DNA of 64,000 nucleotides from Nitrospirillum pindoramense (GCF_007827955.1 NZ_VITR01000012.1:164819-228818), one strand, 5' to 3'; shown: positions 34,471 through 44,599, counted from the stretch's first letter. Made by a program: numbers and translations. The notes: generated by a model from the sequence alone, not told the origin.

Positions 34471-37413
34471 TTAGAACTTGGCGGAAGCGCGGAAGAAGAA
34501 GTAGCGGCCCAGAGCGTCATACACCTGAGAGTAGGTGTTGCCGTTGATGTACGCGCTGCTCGACACCTGCGTGGTGGCCAGGGGCGGGTCCTTGTCGAAG
34601 ACGTTGTTCACGCCGCCGCTCAGCGTCAGCCAATCGCTGACCTGATAGGAACCGGAGAAGTCGAAGTAATCGTAGCTGTCGATGTGCGACAGGTTGGGGA
34701 TGGTGGTGCCGTGCAGCGTGGCGTTGCTGCTGACGCGTTCCCAATCAACACTGGACAGGTGACGCCAGGCCACCGACACCTGGGCATCCCACGGGGTATC
34801 CCAGGTCGCACGGACCTTGTGACGCCACACCGGGGCCGGCACGCCGCAGTTGGCGCCGTACAGGCCGGCGCAATCGTAGCCGTCCGAGCCCGGCAGGGCC
34901 TGGGTGACGAAGTCGATCAGGTAGGTGCCGGACAGGTTGAAGTTCAGCGCGCCCACCTTGTCCAGGCCCACATCGGCCAGATCCACACGGTAGTTGGCGT
35001 TGAAGTCGATGCCCGACTGCTCCAGGCGACCGGTGTTCTGGTTGGTGTTCACAACATAGCCGTTCGTGCCCAGCCACAGCGAACCGGTGGTCGGGTCGCG
35101 GTGAACCAGCGGACAGAAGTAGCTGGTGTTGATGCCCTTGGCGCAGTTGTTCAGGATCAGGTCGGCGCCGATGCCGTTGATCGTGCCGTCGATGTTGATG
35201 TTGTAGTAATCGGCCGAGAAGGTCAGGTCCGGCAGGAAAGTCGGGGTGATGACCGTACCCACGGTCAGCGTGTCCGCCGCCTCGGGCTGCAGGGCGGTGT
35301 TGCCGCCTTCCAGGTCGTTGTACTGGCCGGCGCCGTTGACCGTGATGCGGCCGTACTGCGCGGCGCTCACGCCGGTGCGGGCGCACTGGGCGGCGCTGTA
35401 GGTCGGCGAAGCGCCGGCGCACGGATCGTCGGACAGGCCCAGCGCGACGCCCGACGGGGTGAACAGTTCAACCACGTTCGGGGCGCGAACGGCATGGTTG
35501 AAGCCGGCACGGAAGCGGATGTCCGAGGTCGGCGCCCAATCACCGCCCACCTTGTAGGTGTCGGTCTTGCCCGAGGTGCTGTAGTCGGAGTAGCGGTAGC
35601 CACCCTCGATGTTGAATTCCTTGATGAACGGCTTGTCCTGGATGACCGGGATCTTCACTTCCATGAAGGCTTCGCGGACATCATAGGCGCCGGCCACACC
35701 GTGCGTCGGGCCACCCTGACCGGCCAAGTCGCCGGTGTCGAATTCCTGGTCGACCTTCAGCGTCAGTTCTTCGCGGCGGTATTCGGTACCGAACGCGATG
35801 GCGACGCCGCGGTTGGCCAGCGGGCTCTGCAGGCCATAGCGGCCCAGGTCACCGTTGATGGACAGGTTCACGACGTCCTGGACGGTGGAACCTTCCTTGA
35901 AGCCGGGGGTCTGCAGGTAGTTCAGCGCCGCCTGGGAGATGGGCGTGCTGGCGTTGAAGATGGTGTAGGGGGCGCAACCGGCGGCCACGGCGGTGGCGTT
36001 GGCGCACACCATCTGGCCGGAGCTGTTGGTGGTGACGTTCAGCGCCTCGGCCGTGCGGGCCAGCGAGAAGTCGTTCTTGTAGGTTTCCGACAGGATGACG
36101 GTGCTGCGCTGGGCGGACGCGTCATAGCTCCAGCCGTCCCACAGGTCGCCCTTCAGGCCGACCAGCTCGCGGTAGGAGGTGTGGCGCAGGTCGTCCATAC
36201 GGCCGCCGCCTTCGACGTTGCGGCGCAGGATGCTGACGTTGGCACTGTCGGTCGCGGCCAGGCCGTTGTCGGTGCAGAGCGTCTGGACCTGGCTGGCCGA
36301 CAGCAGGGGGCTGTTACAGCCGATGCTGAACTGCTGACCGAAAACACCCGACGGGGCGATCTGGGCCAGCGTGTGGTCATCGTGGAACATGAACTGGGTG
36401 TAAACCTGGACATGTTCGTTGAAGTCGTAATGACCGAAGAAGCCAGCGGAGTAACGCTGATCCGGACGCTGGTAGTAGTTGTACGGCGCGTAGTTGAACG
36501 CCGAGGCGGAGGTGTAGTCCTTCAGCCCGTTGCCGCTGACGACGTAATCGCCGCTGTCGTTCGGGTTGGTGTTGATGTTGTCGATGATCTGGGCCGGGGC
36601 CGTGGTGCCCGAACCGCCGCAGCTGTAGGCGCCCTTGGCACTGACGGAGATGGCGCAGGCGCTGTAGTCGCGCTGGCCCTGCAGCAGGGGCTGGGTCTTC
36701 AGGTATTCGGCATAGACGGTGATGTTGCCCTTGCCGTCCGTGCTGTTCACGCCCAGCACACCGGAATAGGTGCGGGTGAAGCCATCGGTGACGTCGTTGT
36801 CCGGCAACGCGAAGTTACGCGCCTTAACGGCGTTCTGGTACTTCGTGGCGTCGTTGTTGTGCTGGTAGAAGCTGTAGCCGACCTCGGCCTTAGCACCCTC
36901 GAAATTGTCGTCCATGATGAAGTTGACGACGCCGGACACGGCGTCGGCACCGTACACGGCCGAGGCACCGCCGCTCAGCACGTCAACGCGCTTCACCAGG
37001 GCGGCGGGAATTTCGTTCAAGTCGGCGGCGGAGTTCAGGGGCGAACCGGCCGGCATGCGGTGACCGTCGATCAGCACCAGGGTACGGGACGCGCCCAGGC
37101 CGCGCAGGTTGGCCGTCGCGGTGCCGGTCGACCCGTTGGAGATCGTGCCACCCTGGCTGGCGAACACCTGCGGCAGGTTGTTCAGCACGTCTTCGATGCG
37201 GGTGGCGCCCTGCAGCTTGATTTCCTGGTTGTCGACAGTGGTCACCGGGCTGATGCCAACGGACGAGTCCGTCTTAATACGCGAACCGGTGATGACGATT
37301 TCCTGCAGATCGTCCGCCGCGGCGAACGCCGTCGTCGACATCGTGAGGGCGCAAACGCCAATGGCGGCGCCCGTCAGCAGCGACTGACGGATCCTGCTCT
37401 CAAATCCCTTCAT
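34471..37413 (-). CDS. TonB-dependent receptor (C), paralogue of receptor A
   Basis: 980 aa. Signal peptide (MKGFESRIRQSLLTGAAIG... ending AFAA), DLQEIVITGSRIK as TonB box region, plug with LRGLGASRTLVLIDGHRM and GASAVYGADAVSGVVNFIMD, and a barrel ending RYFFFRASAKF. Extensive similarity to the receptor at 21344-24298, including the same leader pattern (GGAG, nine bases, start codon) which favours ATG 37413 over ATG 37422 and GTG 37428. Imported substrate unknown. Upstream is receptor D on the same strand, but with terminators between, so each gene is likely expressed alone. Confidence 0.88.
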   Translation of the reverse strand: MKGFESRIRQSLLTGAAIGVCALTMSTTAFAAADDLQEIVITGSRIKTDSSVGISPVTTVDNQEIKLQGATRIEDVLNNLPQVFASQGGTISNGSTGTATANLRGLGASRTLVLIDGHRMPAGSPLNSAADLNEIPAALVKRVDVLSGGASAVYGADAVSGVVNFIMDDNFEGAKAEVGYSFYQHNNDATKYQNAVKARNFALPDNDVTDGFTRTYSGVLGVNSTDGKGNITVYAEYLKTQPLLQGQRDYSACAISVSAKGAYSCGGSGTTAPAQIIDNINTNPNDSGDYVVSGNGLKDYTSASAFNYAPYNYYQRPDQRYSAGFFGHYDFNEHVQVYTQFMFHDDHTLAQIAPSGVFGQQFSIGCNSPLLSASQVQTLCTDNGLAATDSANVSILRRNVEGGGRMDDLRHTSYRELVGLKGDLWDGWSYDASAQRSTVILSETYKNDFSLARTAEALNVTTNSSGQMVCANATAVAAGCAPYTIFNASTPISQAALNYLQTPGFKEGSTVQDVVNLSINGDLGRYGLQSPLANRGVAIAFGTEYRREELTLKVDQEFDTGDLAGQGGPTHGVAGAYDVREAFMEVKIPVIQDKPFIKEFNIEGGYRYSDYSTSGKTDTYKVGGDWAPTSDIRFRAGFNHAVRAPNVVELFTPSGVALGLSDDPCAGASPTYSAAQCARTGVSAAQYGRITVNGAGQYNDLEGGNTALQPEAADTLTVGTVITPTFLPDLTFSADYYNINIDGTINGIGADLILNNCAKGINTSYFCPLVHRDPTTGSLWLGTNGYVVNTNQNTGRLEQSGIDFNANYRVDLADVGLDKVGALNFNLSGTYLIDFVTQALPGSDGYDCAGLYGANCGVPAPVWRHKVRATWDTPWDAQVSVAWRHLSSVDWERVSSNATLHGTTIPNLSHIDSYDYFDFSGSYQVSDWLTLSGGVNNVFDKDPPLATTQVSSSAYINGNTYSQVYDALGRYFFFRASAKF

Positions 37414-37876
37414 GTAGTCCATCTCCACTTCGGATTGGTTGTTCCCCGTTCGGCGCCGCCCGGGCGTGTTGTCCGGCCTCAGGCGGCAGCTCCCCAGTTC
37501 GCCTCTGCCCAGCGTTCTGTTTGGCTTGGGGGAAGTTTTCCGATCACGTTAGCAGTGCGTCAACGATCCAAGGGGACGATTGCCCGATTCCGTGCATGTC
37601 TGTAGCTTTTTGGTTACACTTAAGCGATAAACTTGCGCCAAAAATGTTGAAATTGGACAAAAATAACCGCCGGGCAGAATGAGTTGTCCGACACACATCT
37701 GTTGCAAATGCAAAATCAAACCGTAACAGCGGAAAAATGCACTCCTGCGCCGACCCCGTCGGCGCCCGGCGGCCCGTCTGCCGAATCAGTGGGCAGCGAA
37801 CCGAGTTGCACAAAGAGAGGGCGCCCGGACGCGCGCATGAGGCCCGGCATGGCCATTCGGTCGCGGCCGTAGGCAC
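37414..37876. other. Intergenic region upstream of TonB receptor C
   Basis: About 460 bp without a supported gene. An AT-rich part (37600-37735) probably holds the receptor promoter. No palindrome comparable with those of receptor A was found. Confidence 0.4.
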
Positions 37877-37936
37877 AAAAAAAGGGCGGCCCGAAGACCG
37901 CCCCCCGTCTGGGACCGGCGGCCCGAAGACCGCCGG
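37877..37936 (-). terminator. Tandem terminator hairpins after TonB receptor D
   Basis: Two hairpins share the segment GGCCCGAAGACCGCC: CCGGCGG/CCGCCGG (37915-37936) and GGGCGG/CCGCCC (37884-37903). Only the distal one is followed by a T-run (seven Ts on the minus strand). Confidence 0.75.
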
Positions 37937-37943
37937 CTTATCA

Positions 37944-37973
37944 GAACCCGGTTTATTGGAACCCGGTTTATTA
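37944..37973. repeat. Two 15-bp direct repeats at the receptor D stop codon
   Basis: Unit GAACCCGGTTTATT plus one base occurs twice, the second copy overlapping the stop codon; a third degenerate copy follows. It looks like slippage of the 3' end. Confidence 0.7.
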
Positions 37974-40418
37974 GAACGACGTGTGGATGGTGCCCATGAA
38001 CGTGCGCGGGGCGCCAACCTGGTAGAAGGGCAGGCTGGTCTTGCCCGCCACCGTGGCGACCGTCGTGGAGGACGAGATCGTGTTCAGGTAGCGGCGGTCG
38101 AACAGGTTGTTCACGTTGAACTGCAGGTAGGTGCCCTTGAAGCCGGCGGTGTCCGGCAGGTCCAGGCGGGCCTCGAAGTTGGCGACGAAGAACGGGGTGG
38201 TCCATTCGTCGTTCACGTCGGTGGCGGCGCGGGTGCCGGTGTACTTGCCTTCGATCGAGGCCGACAGGATGTCCAGCGGCTTGTACTCGACGCGGCCGGC
38301 GGCCATCCATTCCGGCGTGTCCACCAGCTGCTTGCCGGAGGTCAGGAAGGTGGTGCCGTTCGGGCCGGCCAGGTTGTTCTTGACCTCGGAGTGCGTGTAG
38401 CTGCCGGAGGTGTAGAACGTGACCTGGTCGGTGACGGTGAAGCCCGCTTCGATCGAGGCGCCGTACAGATCGACGCGGCCCAGGCTGCGGTCGATGGTGT
38501 TGTTGGCGTCGTTCGGGTCCAGGGCGGACACGATGCGGTTGATGTAGCGGGTGTACCAGCCGCTGACCGAGGTCATCAGCCAGTTGGTCTGGAAGCGCTC
38601 GCCCAGTTCGAAGTTATAAGTCTTCTCCGGATCGACGATGCCCGGCTGGTCGGTCTTCACGCCATACAGGTTGTCCGTACGCGGGGCGGAGAAGCCTTCC
38701 GAGAACTGGAAGTAGACCTGATGTTCCGGCGTGACCTGGTACACGACGCCCAGGCTGGGCAGCGGGTCGCTGAAGTCCTTCGTGCCGGTGAACGGCGCCC
38801 GATACAGGTTGGTCTGGCTGATGGTCGGGTTGGTGGTGCAGTACTGGTTGCTGCTCAGCGACGCCACGTTGGTGGAGGTGCCGGTGTAGGTGTAGCAGTA
38901 CTGGTTCAGCTCACGATGGAAGTAGGGCAGGCGCAGGGCCGGCACCACGGTCAGCTTCTGGTCGAAGGCCTTGTACACATATTCCAGCGAAGCCTGGTTC
39001 AGCTCGGCGATGGAGTAGCGGTTGCGGGCTTCCAGCTGCGAGCCGTCGGCGGCGTAGACTTGGCCGGAATACTTGCCGCCGAACACGTCCAGCGGGGTGC
39101 CGTCGGCGCCGATGTAGCTGAAGTCGCCGGTCTGGCGGTGACGGCCGTAGTCCAGGGTGTAGCCGACGCGCAGGCGGTTGTTGTCATCGATGTCCCAGAT
39201 CAGGGACGAGGTGACGCCGGTGCGGAAGGTGTTGGTGTTGCTGGGGGCGTACAGCAGCACGGTGTCGTTCAGGTCGCCGTCGCCGTTCAGGTCCACGCCT
39301 TTGGCGGTCTTGCTGGCGCCGATCAGACGGGGATCGGTTTCCTTGATCGAGGTGGTGCCGCCGCCGTTGGCCAGCGTGTACTGGAAGTACGGGTCGACCG
39401 TCAGCATGACGTCGTCGGCCAGGTGGAAGCGCGACTGGCCGCGGACGTTGCCCGTGTTGGACGGGTTGACGCGCACACCGTAGTAGTTGCTGTCCAGGCT
39501 GGACGGGGTGTCGGCCTTGCCGGCGACGGCCGTCTGCGGCACCCAGGTGTTGTTGTAGTCGGCGAAGTAGTTCGAGGCGAACGTCGCGCGGCTGTTCGTC
39601 TGGTACGAGTTGTTGCGGTTCTCGTTGTAGTGCGCCGCGACGGAGATGAAGTCGCCACCACCCAGGTCTTCGTAGATGCGGGTGTTGAACTGCTTCTTCT
39701 GCAGCTCGCCGGGGCCCTTGAACTTGTTGTAGTCCTGGTAGGACGCGGCCAGGAAGGCAGAGGTGCGGTTGCCGGGGCCGAAGTCGCCGGTGTCCAGGAC
39801 GGTGAAGATGCGCTTGTAGTCGTTGCTGCCGAAGCTCAGCTTGCCTTCGACGCCCAGCTCATCCAGCGGCTTGCGGGTCTGGACGTTGATGGTGCCGCCG
39901 GTGGCCGAGGCGGTGGGGCTGTCGACGTCGGTGGTGCCGATGTTGACCGTGGCGCGGTTCACCAGCTCTTCATCGATGACCTGGTTGGAATAGATGGCGT
40001 AGTTGCCGGTGTCGTTCAGCGGGATGCCGTCGAAGGTCAGCGAGACGCGGTTGCCGTCGAAGCCGCGGATGCGGATGTTGCCGCCGGAGGAGCCATAGGC
40101 GTCGTTGTTGGTGAAGTTGACGCCCGGCAGCAGGTTCAGGCTGGCCAGCACGCTCTGGCCGGCGGTCTGCGTGGCCAGGTATTCCTGGGTCACGGTCGAC
40201 TTGGACTTGGGCGCGGTCTCGGCTTGAATCAGGCCACCGATGTTGGGCTGCTTGCGCGCGCCGGTGATGACGACCTCATCCATTTCAGAGGCGGTGGACT
40301 GCGCCAGAGCCGGGGCGGTCCAGGCGGCGGCGGTAGCCAGCGCGACCAGGCCGGTGCCCAGCTTCAGGAAAGAAGTATAACGGCGCGCCGGCGCCATCCC
40401 GCGAGTAAGCTTCTTCAT
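37971..40418 (-). CDS. TonB-dependent receptor (D)
   Basis: 815 aa. Signal peptide ending APALAQS, TonB box MDEVVITGARKQ, plug with IRIRGFDGNRVSLTFDGIPLNDTGNY, GTTDVDSPTASATGGTINV and a barrel ending RTFMGTIHTSF. It belongs to a different subgroup from receptors A and C. GGGGG about seven bases before ATG 40418 serves as ribosome site. A Pho-box-like repeat 112 bp upstream hints that it is induced by phosphate starvation; the substrate might then be a phosphate ester, but this is inference. Confidence 0.87.
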   Translation of the reverse strand: MKKLTRGMAPARRYTSFLKLGTGLVALATAAAWTAPALAQSTASEMDEVVITGARKQPNIGGLIQAETAPKSKSTVTQEYLATQTAGQSVLASLNLLPGVNFTNNDAYGSSGGNIRIRGFDGNRVSLTFDGIPLNDTGNYAIYSNQVIDEELVNRATVNIGTTDVDSPTASATGGTINVQTRKPLDELGVEGKLSFGSNDYKRIFTVLDTGDFGPGNRTSAFLAASYQDYNKFKGPGELQKKQFNTRIYEDLGGGDFISVAAHYNENRNNSYQTNSRATFASNYFADYNNTWVPQTAVAGKADTPSSLDSNYYGVRVNPSNTGNVRGQSRFHLADDVMLTVDPYFQYTLANGGGTTSIKETDPRLIGASKTAKGVDLNGDGDLNDTVLLYAPSNTNTFRTGVTSSLIWDIDDNNRLRVGYTLDYGRHRQTGDFSYIGADGTPLDVFGGKYSGQVYAADGSQLEARNRYSIAELNQASLEYVYKAFDQKLTVVPALRLPYFHRELNQYCYTYTGTSTNVASLSSNQYCTTNPTISQTNLYRAPFTGTKDFSDPLPSLGVVYQVTPEHQVYFQFSEGFSAPRTDNLYGVKTDQPGIVDPEKTYNFELGERFQTNWLMTSVSGWYTRYINRIVSALDPNDANNTIDRSLGRVDLYGASIEAGFTVTDQVTFYTSGSYTHSEVKNNLAGPNGTTFLTSGKQLVDTPEWMAAGRVEYKPLDILSASIEGKYTGTRAATDVNDEWTTPFFVANFEARLDLPDTAGFKGTYLQFNVNNLFDRRYLNTISSSTTVATVAGKTSLPFYQVGAPRTFMGTIHTSF

Positions 40419-40529
40419 CGATTGCCCCCAGAATTTGGATCGTTCGTCGTTCGGTCAGCCATGCACCCGTCCGCACCCGCTCGTTCAGCCAGGGTGTGGC
40501 CGTGTCGGGCGCTTTATTCACTCCTTCGT

Positions 40530-40547
40530 ATTACAACACCATTACAG
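40530..40547 (-). promoter_or_regulatory. Pho-box-like direct repeat upstream of TonB receptor D
   Basis: On the minus strand CTGTAAT-GGTG-TTGTAAT: two 7-base repeats with a 4-base spacer, as in PhoB sites (consensus CTGTCAT-N4-CTGTCAT; matches 6/7 and 5/7). The rest of the 560-bp divergent gap (40419-40981) has no gene. Confidence 0.5.
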
Positions 40548-40981
40548 AGGCCCGGCCTTCTTGTCCGCGGCGTGCCAAAACGCGCTGATTTGCCCCCTGG
40601 TGTGGCCGTCAAAGCACATATCGAAGGTCATCCGCGACAAAGTGCAGCGCAGCTTTTTCCCGCAGAAACGGAAATATTTTCCATGTAATTCAATTGGTTA
40701 ATATATGGCGCACCCGCGCTGTGTCGCTGTGGCGGGGGAAGTGTTGCAGAATGATGAAATCTTGACCCGTTGATCAGGAAATTGGACGAATCAGGGCGTC
40801 TCCGGAGCAGCGTTCCCACCGCGTCGCATTCCTACCACCCAATCGTTGGCCTTTCCGAACCACCTGCCCTTGGCGCCTCGGGCGGCCGGCCCTAATATGA
40901 TCACAGGGCCGGTTTCCTTCCGGGGCTGGCCGGGGTGCAGTCGGGGGCACGGCGCATGCGACGCGCGGACGGTGAAGGGTG

Positions 40982-43900
40982 ATGCGTCTACCGGGATTGC
41001 GCAGCAGGCTGCTGTTGCTTCTGGTGGCCGTCATCGGTGCCATGGCGGCGCTGATGGTGGTCGAGGGGCAATCCCGCCGCCACGCCGCCGTCACCGCCGC
41101 CCGCGCCCATCTCCGCATCTTGACCCAGGTGGCCGAGGAAGAGCATCGCGTCCTGGTGGAACAGCTGGGCCATCTGGTGGAAACCGTGGCCCTGCAGGAA
41201 CTGGATGTGTCCGCGGGCGACTGCGCCGACGATCTGGCGCGGTTGAAGGCGGCCGAGCCCTGGATCGCCAACGTTTTTCTCTCCCGGCCGGACGGCACCA
41301 CCATCTGCGCGTCCACCAATGCCCCGGCGGCCCTGCTGAACGTTGGGGACCGGCCCTATTTCCAAGAGGCGGTACGTACCGGCCGCGCCACCCTCAGCGA
41401 CTATATGATAGGGCGCTCCTCCCGGGCGCCTATCCTGGCCATGGCGCGTCCCATCCTGGGACCGGACGGCCACGTCACGGCCGTCGCGCGGGCCAGCATG
41501 CGGCTGAACTGGGCCGGCCGCCTGGCCGCCATGGCGGCGGACATGCCCAACGGCGTATTCGCCATCGTCGATGCCCGGGGCGAGATTCTGGTGCGCTTTC
41601 CCGCGCCGGCCCGTGTGCCGGGGTCCCCTCCGGTGGAGGGCTCGACCGTTCTGGATGACAAGACAGGCGCGGACCTGCCGGGGGAGACCTTGGAGGCGGG
41701 CCTGGTGTCCCAGTTGTTCGCCCAGCCCTCGGGCACGCTGTTGTCCGCCGGGCTGGATGGGGTGCCCCGCATCATCGGCTTCGGCGCCCTGCAAGGCCTC
41801 AACGCCCGCGTCCTTGTCAGCCTGCCCCGGGACGAGGCGGTGGGCGAGGCGGATGATGATTTCTGGCGCAGCATGATGGGGTTGGCGGCGGTGGCCGCCA
41901 TCGCCCTGCTGTTCGGCATCGTCGGCGTCGAAACGTCGGTCATGAGCAGGCTCGGCACGCTGACGCGGGTGGTTGACCGCATCGGCCGGGGCGAACGCGG
42001 CGTCCGCGCGCCCGTGCGGCCGGCCGATGCGGAGTTCGCCGTGCTGGCCCGCGCCATCAACACCATGGCCCACAATCTGGAACAAGGCGCCGCCGACCTG
42101 GCGGAGCGTGAAGTGCGCTTCCGCGACCTGATCGATGTTTCCACCGATTGGTATTGGGAGGCGGACCCCGCCCGGCGTCTCACCTACGTCTCTCCCGGGG
42201 TGCGGGCCATCGGACTGGACCCGCAGCGCATGGTGGGCGAAACGCCGGTCGCGGGGCTGACCCCTACGCCGGAGACGGCCGCCGCCCTGGCCAGTGGTGC
42301 CGACGGCCGCGAGTTTCGCGACCTGCGCTACATCGTCGACCACCCCAGCGGCCGGCGCTATCACATCGTTCTGTCGGGGCGCCCCCTGTACGACGTGGAC
42401 GGTACCATCCGTGGCTGGCGCGGCGTAGGCCGGGACATCACCGCCCTGGTGGAGGCGCGTGTCGCGCGGGAGGAGAGCGAGGCCCGGTTCCGCCTGCTGG
42501 CCGATCGCGCCAGCGACATCATCCTGCTGACCCGTCCCGATGGCACGCGCCTGTACGTTTCCCCGTCGGTGGAGCGTATCCTGGGCTACAGCGTGGCCGA
42601 ATTCACGCGCCTGCCCCTTTCGGACCTCCGCCACCCGGACGACGATGCCGTCGACGCCACACTGGAGGCGCTGTCGGCGGCGGCCCAGCAGCCGGATCGC
42701 ATGGTCGGGGGCGCGGGCGGCGAGCTGGTGGGGAATGCGGCCGATGGCGTTTCCGCCCGTTTCCGCCTGCGCCACAAGGACGGCCGGTGGATATGGCTTG
42801 AGGCCCTGATCTCCCACACTCGGGGTGATGACGGCGCGCCCTTGCTGATCTCCGCGGCTCGGGACATCACCCGCCGCGTACGGCAGGAGGAGGAGTTGCG
42901 CGCCGCCCGGGATACCCTCACGGCGGCGGCGGCGGAATTGGAACAGGCCCGCCGCGTGGCGGAGGATGCCAATGTCGCCAAATCCGCCTTCCTCACCGCC
43001 ACGAGCCATGAGATCCGCACGCCGTTGAATGGCATCATCGGGGCCATCCAGTTGCTGGCGGCGGAGCCGTTGGCGCCCTTGCAGCGCGACCTGGCCGCCA
43101 TCATTCGTGACAGTGCGCAAACACTTCTGCTACTGGTGGATGATCTCCTGGATTTGTCGAAACTGGAGGCCGGCCGCGTGGAATTGGTGGAGACAGAGTT
43201 CCAGCTCGCCGCCGTGGTGACGGAGGCGGCCCGCCTGATGGAAGGCCAGGCGCGGGCCAAGGGCCTGGCGCTCACCACCCGCATCGCGCCCGAGGCGGCC
43301 GCCCCCTTCCGGGGGGATGCGCGTCGCCTGCGGCAGGTGCTGCTGAACCTGCTGGGCAATGCCGTCAAGTTCACCGACCGGGGTGAGGTCCAAGTGATGG
43401 CCGAGGTGGTGGAGGACGTGTCCAGGGCGGGCGTCGCCGCACCCCCGCCAGATGCCCGCGCGCGGGATGCCTCGGCGCGAGACGCTCATGTGGTGCTGAC
43501 CGTGCGCGACACCGGCATCGGCATGACCGCCGACCAGCAGGCGCGGCTGTTCAACCGTTTCGTCCAGGGCGACGACGGCATTGCCCAACGCTATGGCGGC
43601 AGCGGCCTGGGCCTGTCCATTTGCCGGGAACTGGTCACCCTCATGGGCGGCACGATCACCCTGCACAGCGCGCCCGGGCAGGGCAGCACCTTCGTCATCG
43701 ACCTGACCATGCCCCGCTTGCCCGTCCAGGCGGCGGACCCGGCCCCCGACTCCGGCTCCCCCGCCGCCCCCAAGCGGGGCGCCGGCCGCCGCGTGCTGGT
43801 GGTGGAGGACAACAGCATCAACGCCCGTATCACCGAAATGATGCTGCGGACGGAAGGGTACACCGTCCTGCTGGCCAGCGATGGCGCCGCCGGGGCCACC

Positions 43901-44599
43901 ATCGCGCTGGGCGATCCGCCGGTCGATCTGGTGCTGATGGACATCCAGATGGCGGGCCTGGATGGGCTGGAGGCCACGCGCCGCATCCGCGCGGGCGAAC
44001 CCCCCGGCCGCCGTGTTCCGGTCATCGCCATGACGGCCAACGCCATGGTGGGCATGCGCGAGGAATACCTGGCCGCGGGCATGGATGACTATGTCTCCAA
44101 GCCTTTCGATCAAAACCGCTTCCTGGACCTGGTCGCGCGGTGGACCGGGGGCGGTCAGGCGGCGGCCCAGCCAGCCGACAGTGGCCCGGCGGGGGCGTCC
44201 CCGCCGTCTTCCCTTCCCGGCGACGGCTATCCCATGGGCGACCAGCCGTTGTTCGACGGCGAGCCCTTGGCCAAGCTGGTGGACTTGGCGGGCCGCGAGG
44301 GCACCGTAGACATGGTGCGCGAGTTCGTGAGCTTCGGTCAGGCCCGGATCGCCCGTACCGCCAGCCTGGTCGCCGTCGGCAACATGGCCGAGGCGCGGCG
44401 CGAGGCGCACAGCCTGATCTCCACGGTCGGCAATCTGGGCTTGCGCCGCCTGCAGCGCCTGGCGGAATCGCTGGAACAAGCCTGCGTCGACGGCGATGCG
44501 GAGCAGGCGCGCCAGCTCATGGCCGCCATCGTCGGCCTGGCCCCGGCCTCCTGGGCCGCCCTGGCCCGGGATTATCCCGTACCCATCGCGGCGGCTTAG
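40982..44599 (+). CDS. Hybrid sensor histidine kinase (Cache-HAMP-PAS-PAS-HK-REC-HPT)
   Basis: Membrane phosphorelay kinase, 1205 aa. Two membrane helices (about 8-28 and 297-317) enclose a periplasmic Cache-like sensor; HAMP, two PAS domains (about 380-495 and 500-640), HisKA with His676 in SHEIRTPLNG, HATPase with DTGIGM and GGSGLGLSI, a receiver domain with Asp987 in LMDIQM and a C-terminal HPT with His1143 in EAHSLISTVGNLG follow. The HPT lacks the usual Lys-Gly after the His (HSLIS instead of HxLKG). ATG 40982 sits one codon after a possible GTG. No response regulator is adjacent, so its partner and signal are unknown. Confidence 0.88.
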   Translation: MRLPGLRSRLLLLLVAVIGAMAALMVVEGQSRRHAAVTAARAHLRILTQVAEEEHRVLVEQLGHLVETVALQELDVSAGDCADDLARLKAAEPWIANVFLSRPDGTTICASTNAPAALLNVGDRPYFQEAVRTGRATLSDYMIGRSSRAPILAMARPILGPDGHVTAVARASMRLNWAGRLAAMAADMPNGVFAIVDARGEILVRFPAPARVPGSPPVEGSTVLDDKTGADLPGETLEAGLVSQLFAQPSGTLLSAGLDGVPRIIGFGALQGLNARVLVSLPRDEAVGEADDDFWRSMMGLAAVAAIALLFGIVGVETSVMSRLGTLTRVVDRIGRGERGVRAPVRPADAEFAVLARAINTMAHNLEQGAADLAEREVRFRDLIDVSTDWYWEADPARRLTYVSPGVRAIGLDPQRMVGETPVAGLTPTPETAAALASGADGREFRDLRYIVDHPSGRRYHIVLSGRPLYDVDGTIRGWRGVGRDITALVEARVAREESEARFRLLADRASDIILLTRPDGTRLYVSPSVERILGYSVAEFTRLPLSDLRHPDDDAVDATLEALSAAAQQPDRMVGGAGGELVGNAADGVSARFRLRHKDGRWIWLEALISHTRGDDGAPLLISAARDITRRVRQEEELRAARDTLTAAAAELEQARRVAEDANVAKSAFLTATSHEIRTPLNGIIGAIQLLAAEPLAPLQRDLAAIIRDSAQTLLLLVDDLLDLSKLEAGRVELVETEFQLAAVVTEAARLMEGQARAKGLALTTRIAPEAAAPFRGDARRLRQVLLNLLGNAVKFTDRGEVQVMAEVVEDVSRAGVAAPPPDARARDASARDAHVVLTVRDTGIGMTADQQARLFNRFVQGDDGIAQRYGGSGLGLSICRELVTLMGGTITLHSAPGQGSTFVIDLTMPRLPVQAADPAPDSGSPAAPKRGAGRRVLVVEDNSINARITEMMLRTEGYTVLLASDGAAGATIALGDPPVDLVLMDIQMAGLDGLEATRRIRAGEPPGRRVPVIAMTANAMVGMREEYLAAGMDDYVSKPFDQNRFLDLVARWTGGGQAAAQPADSGPAGASPPSSLPGDGYPMGDQPLFDGEPLAKLVDLAGREGTVDMVREFVSFGQARIARTASLVAVGNMAEARREAHSLISTVGNLGLRRLQRLAESLEQACVDGDAEQARQLMAAIVGLAPASWAALARDYPVPIAAA

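Noticed and set aside
34684..37605. Open frame of 973 codons opposite TonB receptor C
   Set aside because: It mirrors the receptor gene, has no signal or known motif and is Val/Gly/Arg-biased as expected from the reverse strand of GC-rich coding DNA.
37737..40688. Open frame of 983 codons opposite TonB receptor D
   Set aside because: Antisense shadow of the receptor, with no domain and no ribosome site.
40988..43120. Open frame of 710 codons opposite the hybrid kinase
   Set aside because: The kinase frame has complete, ordered domains; the reverse frame has none.
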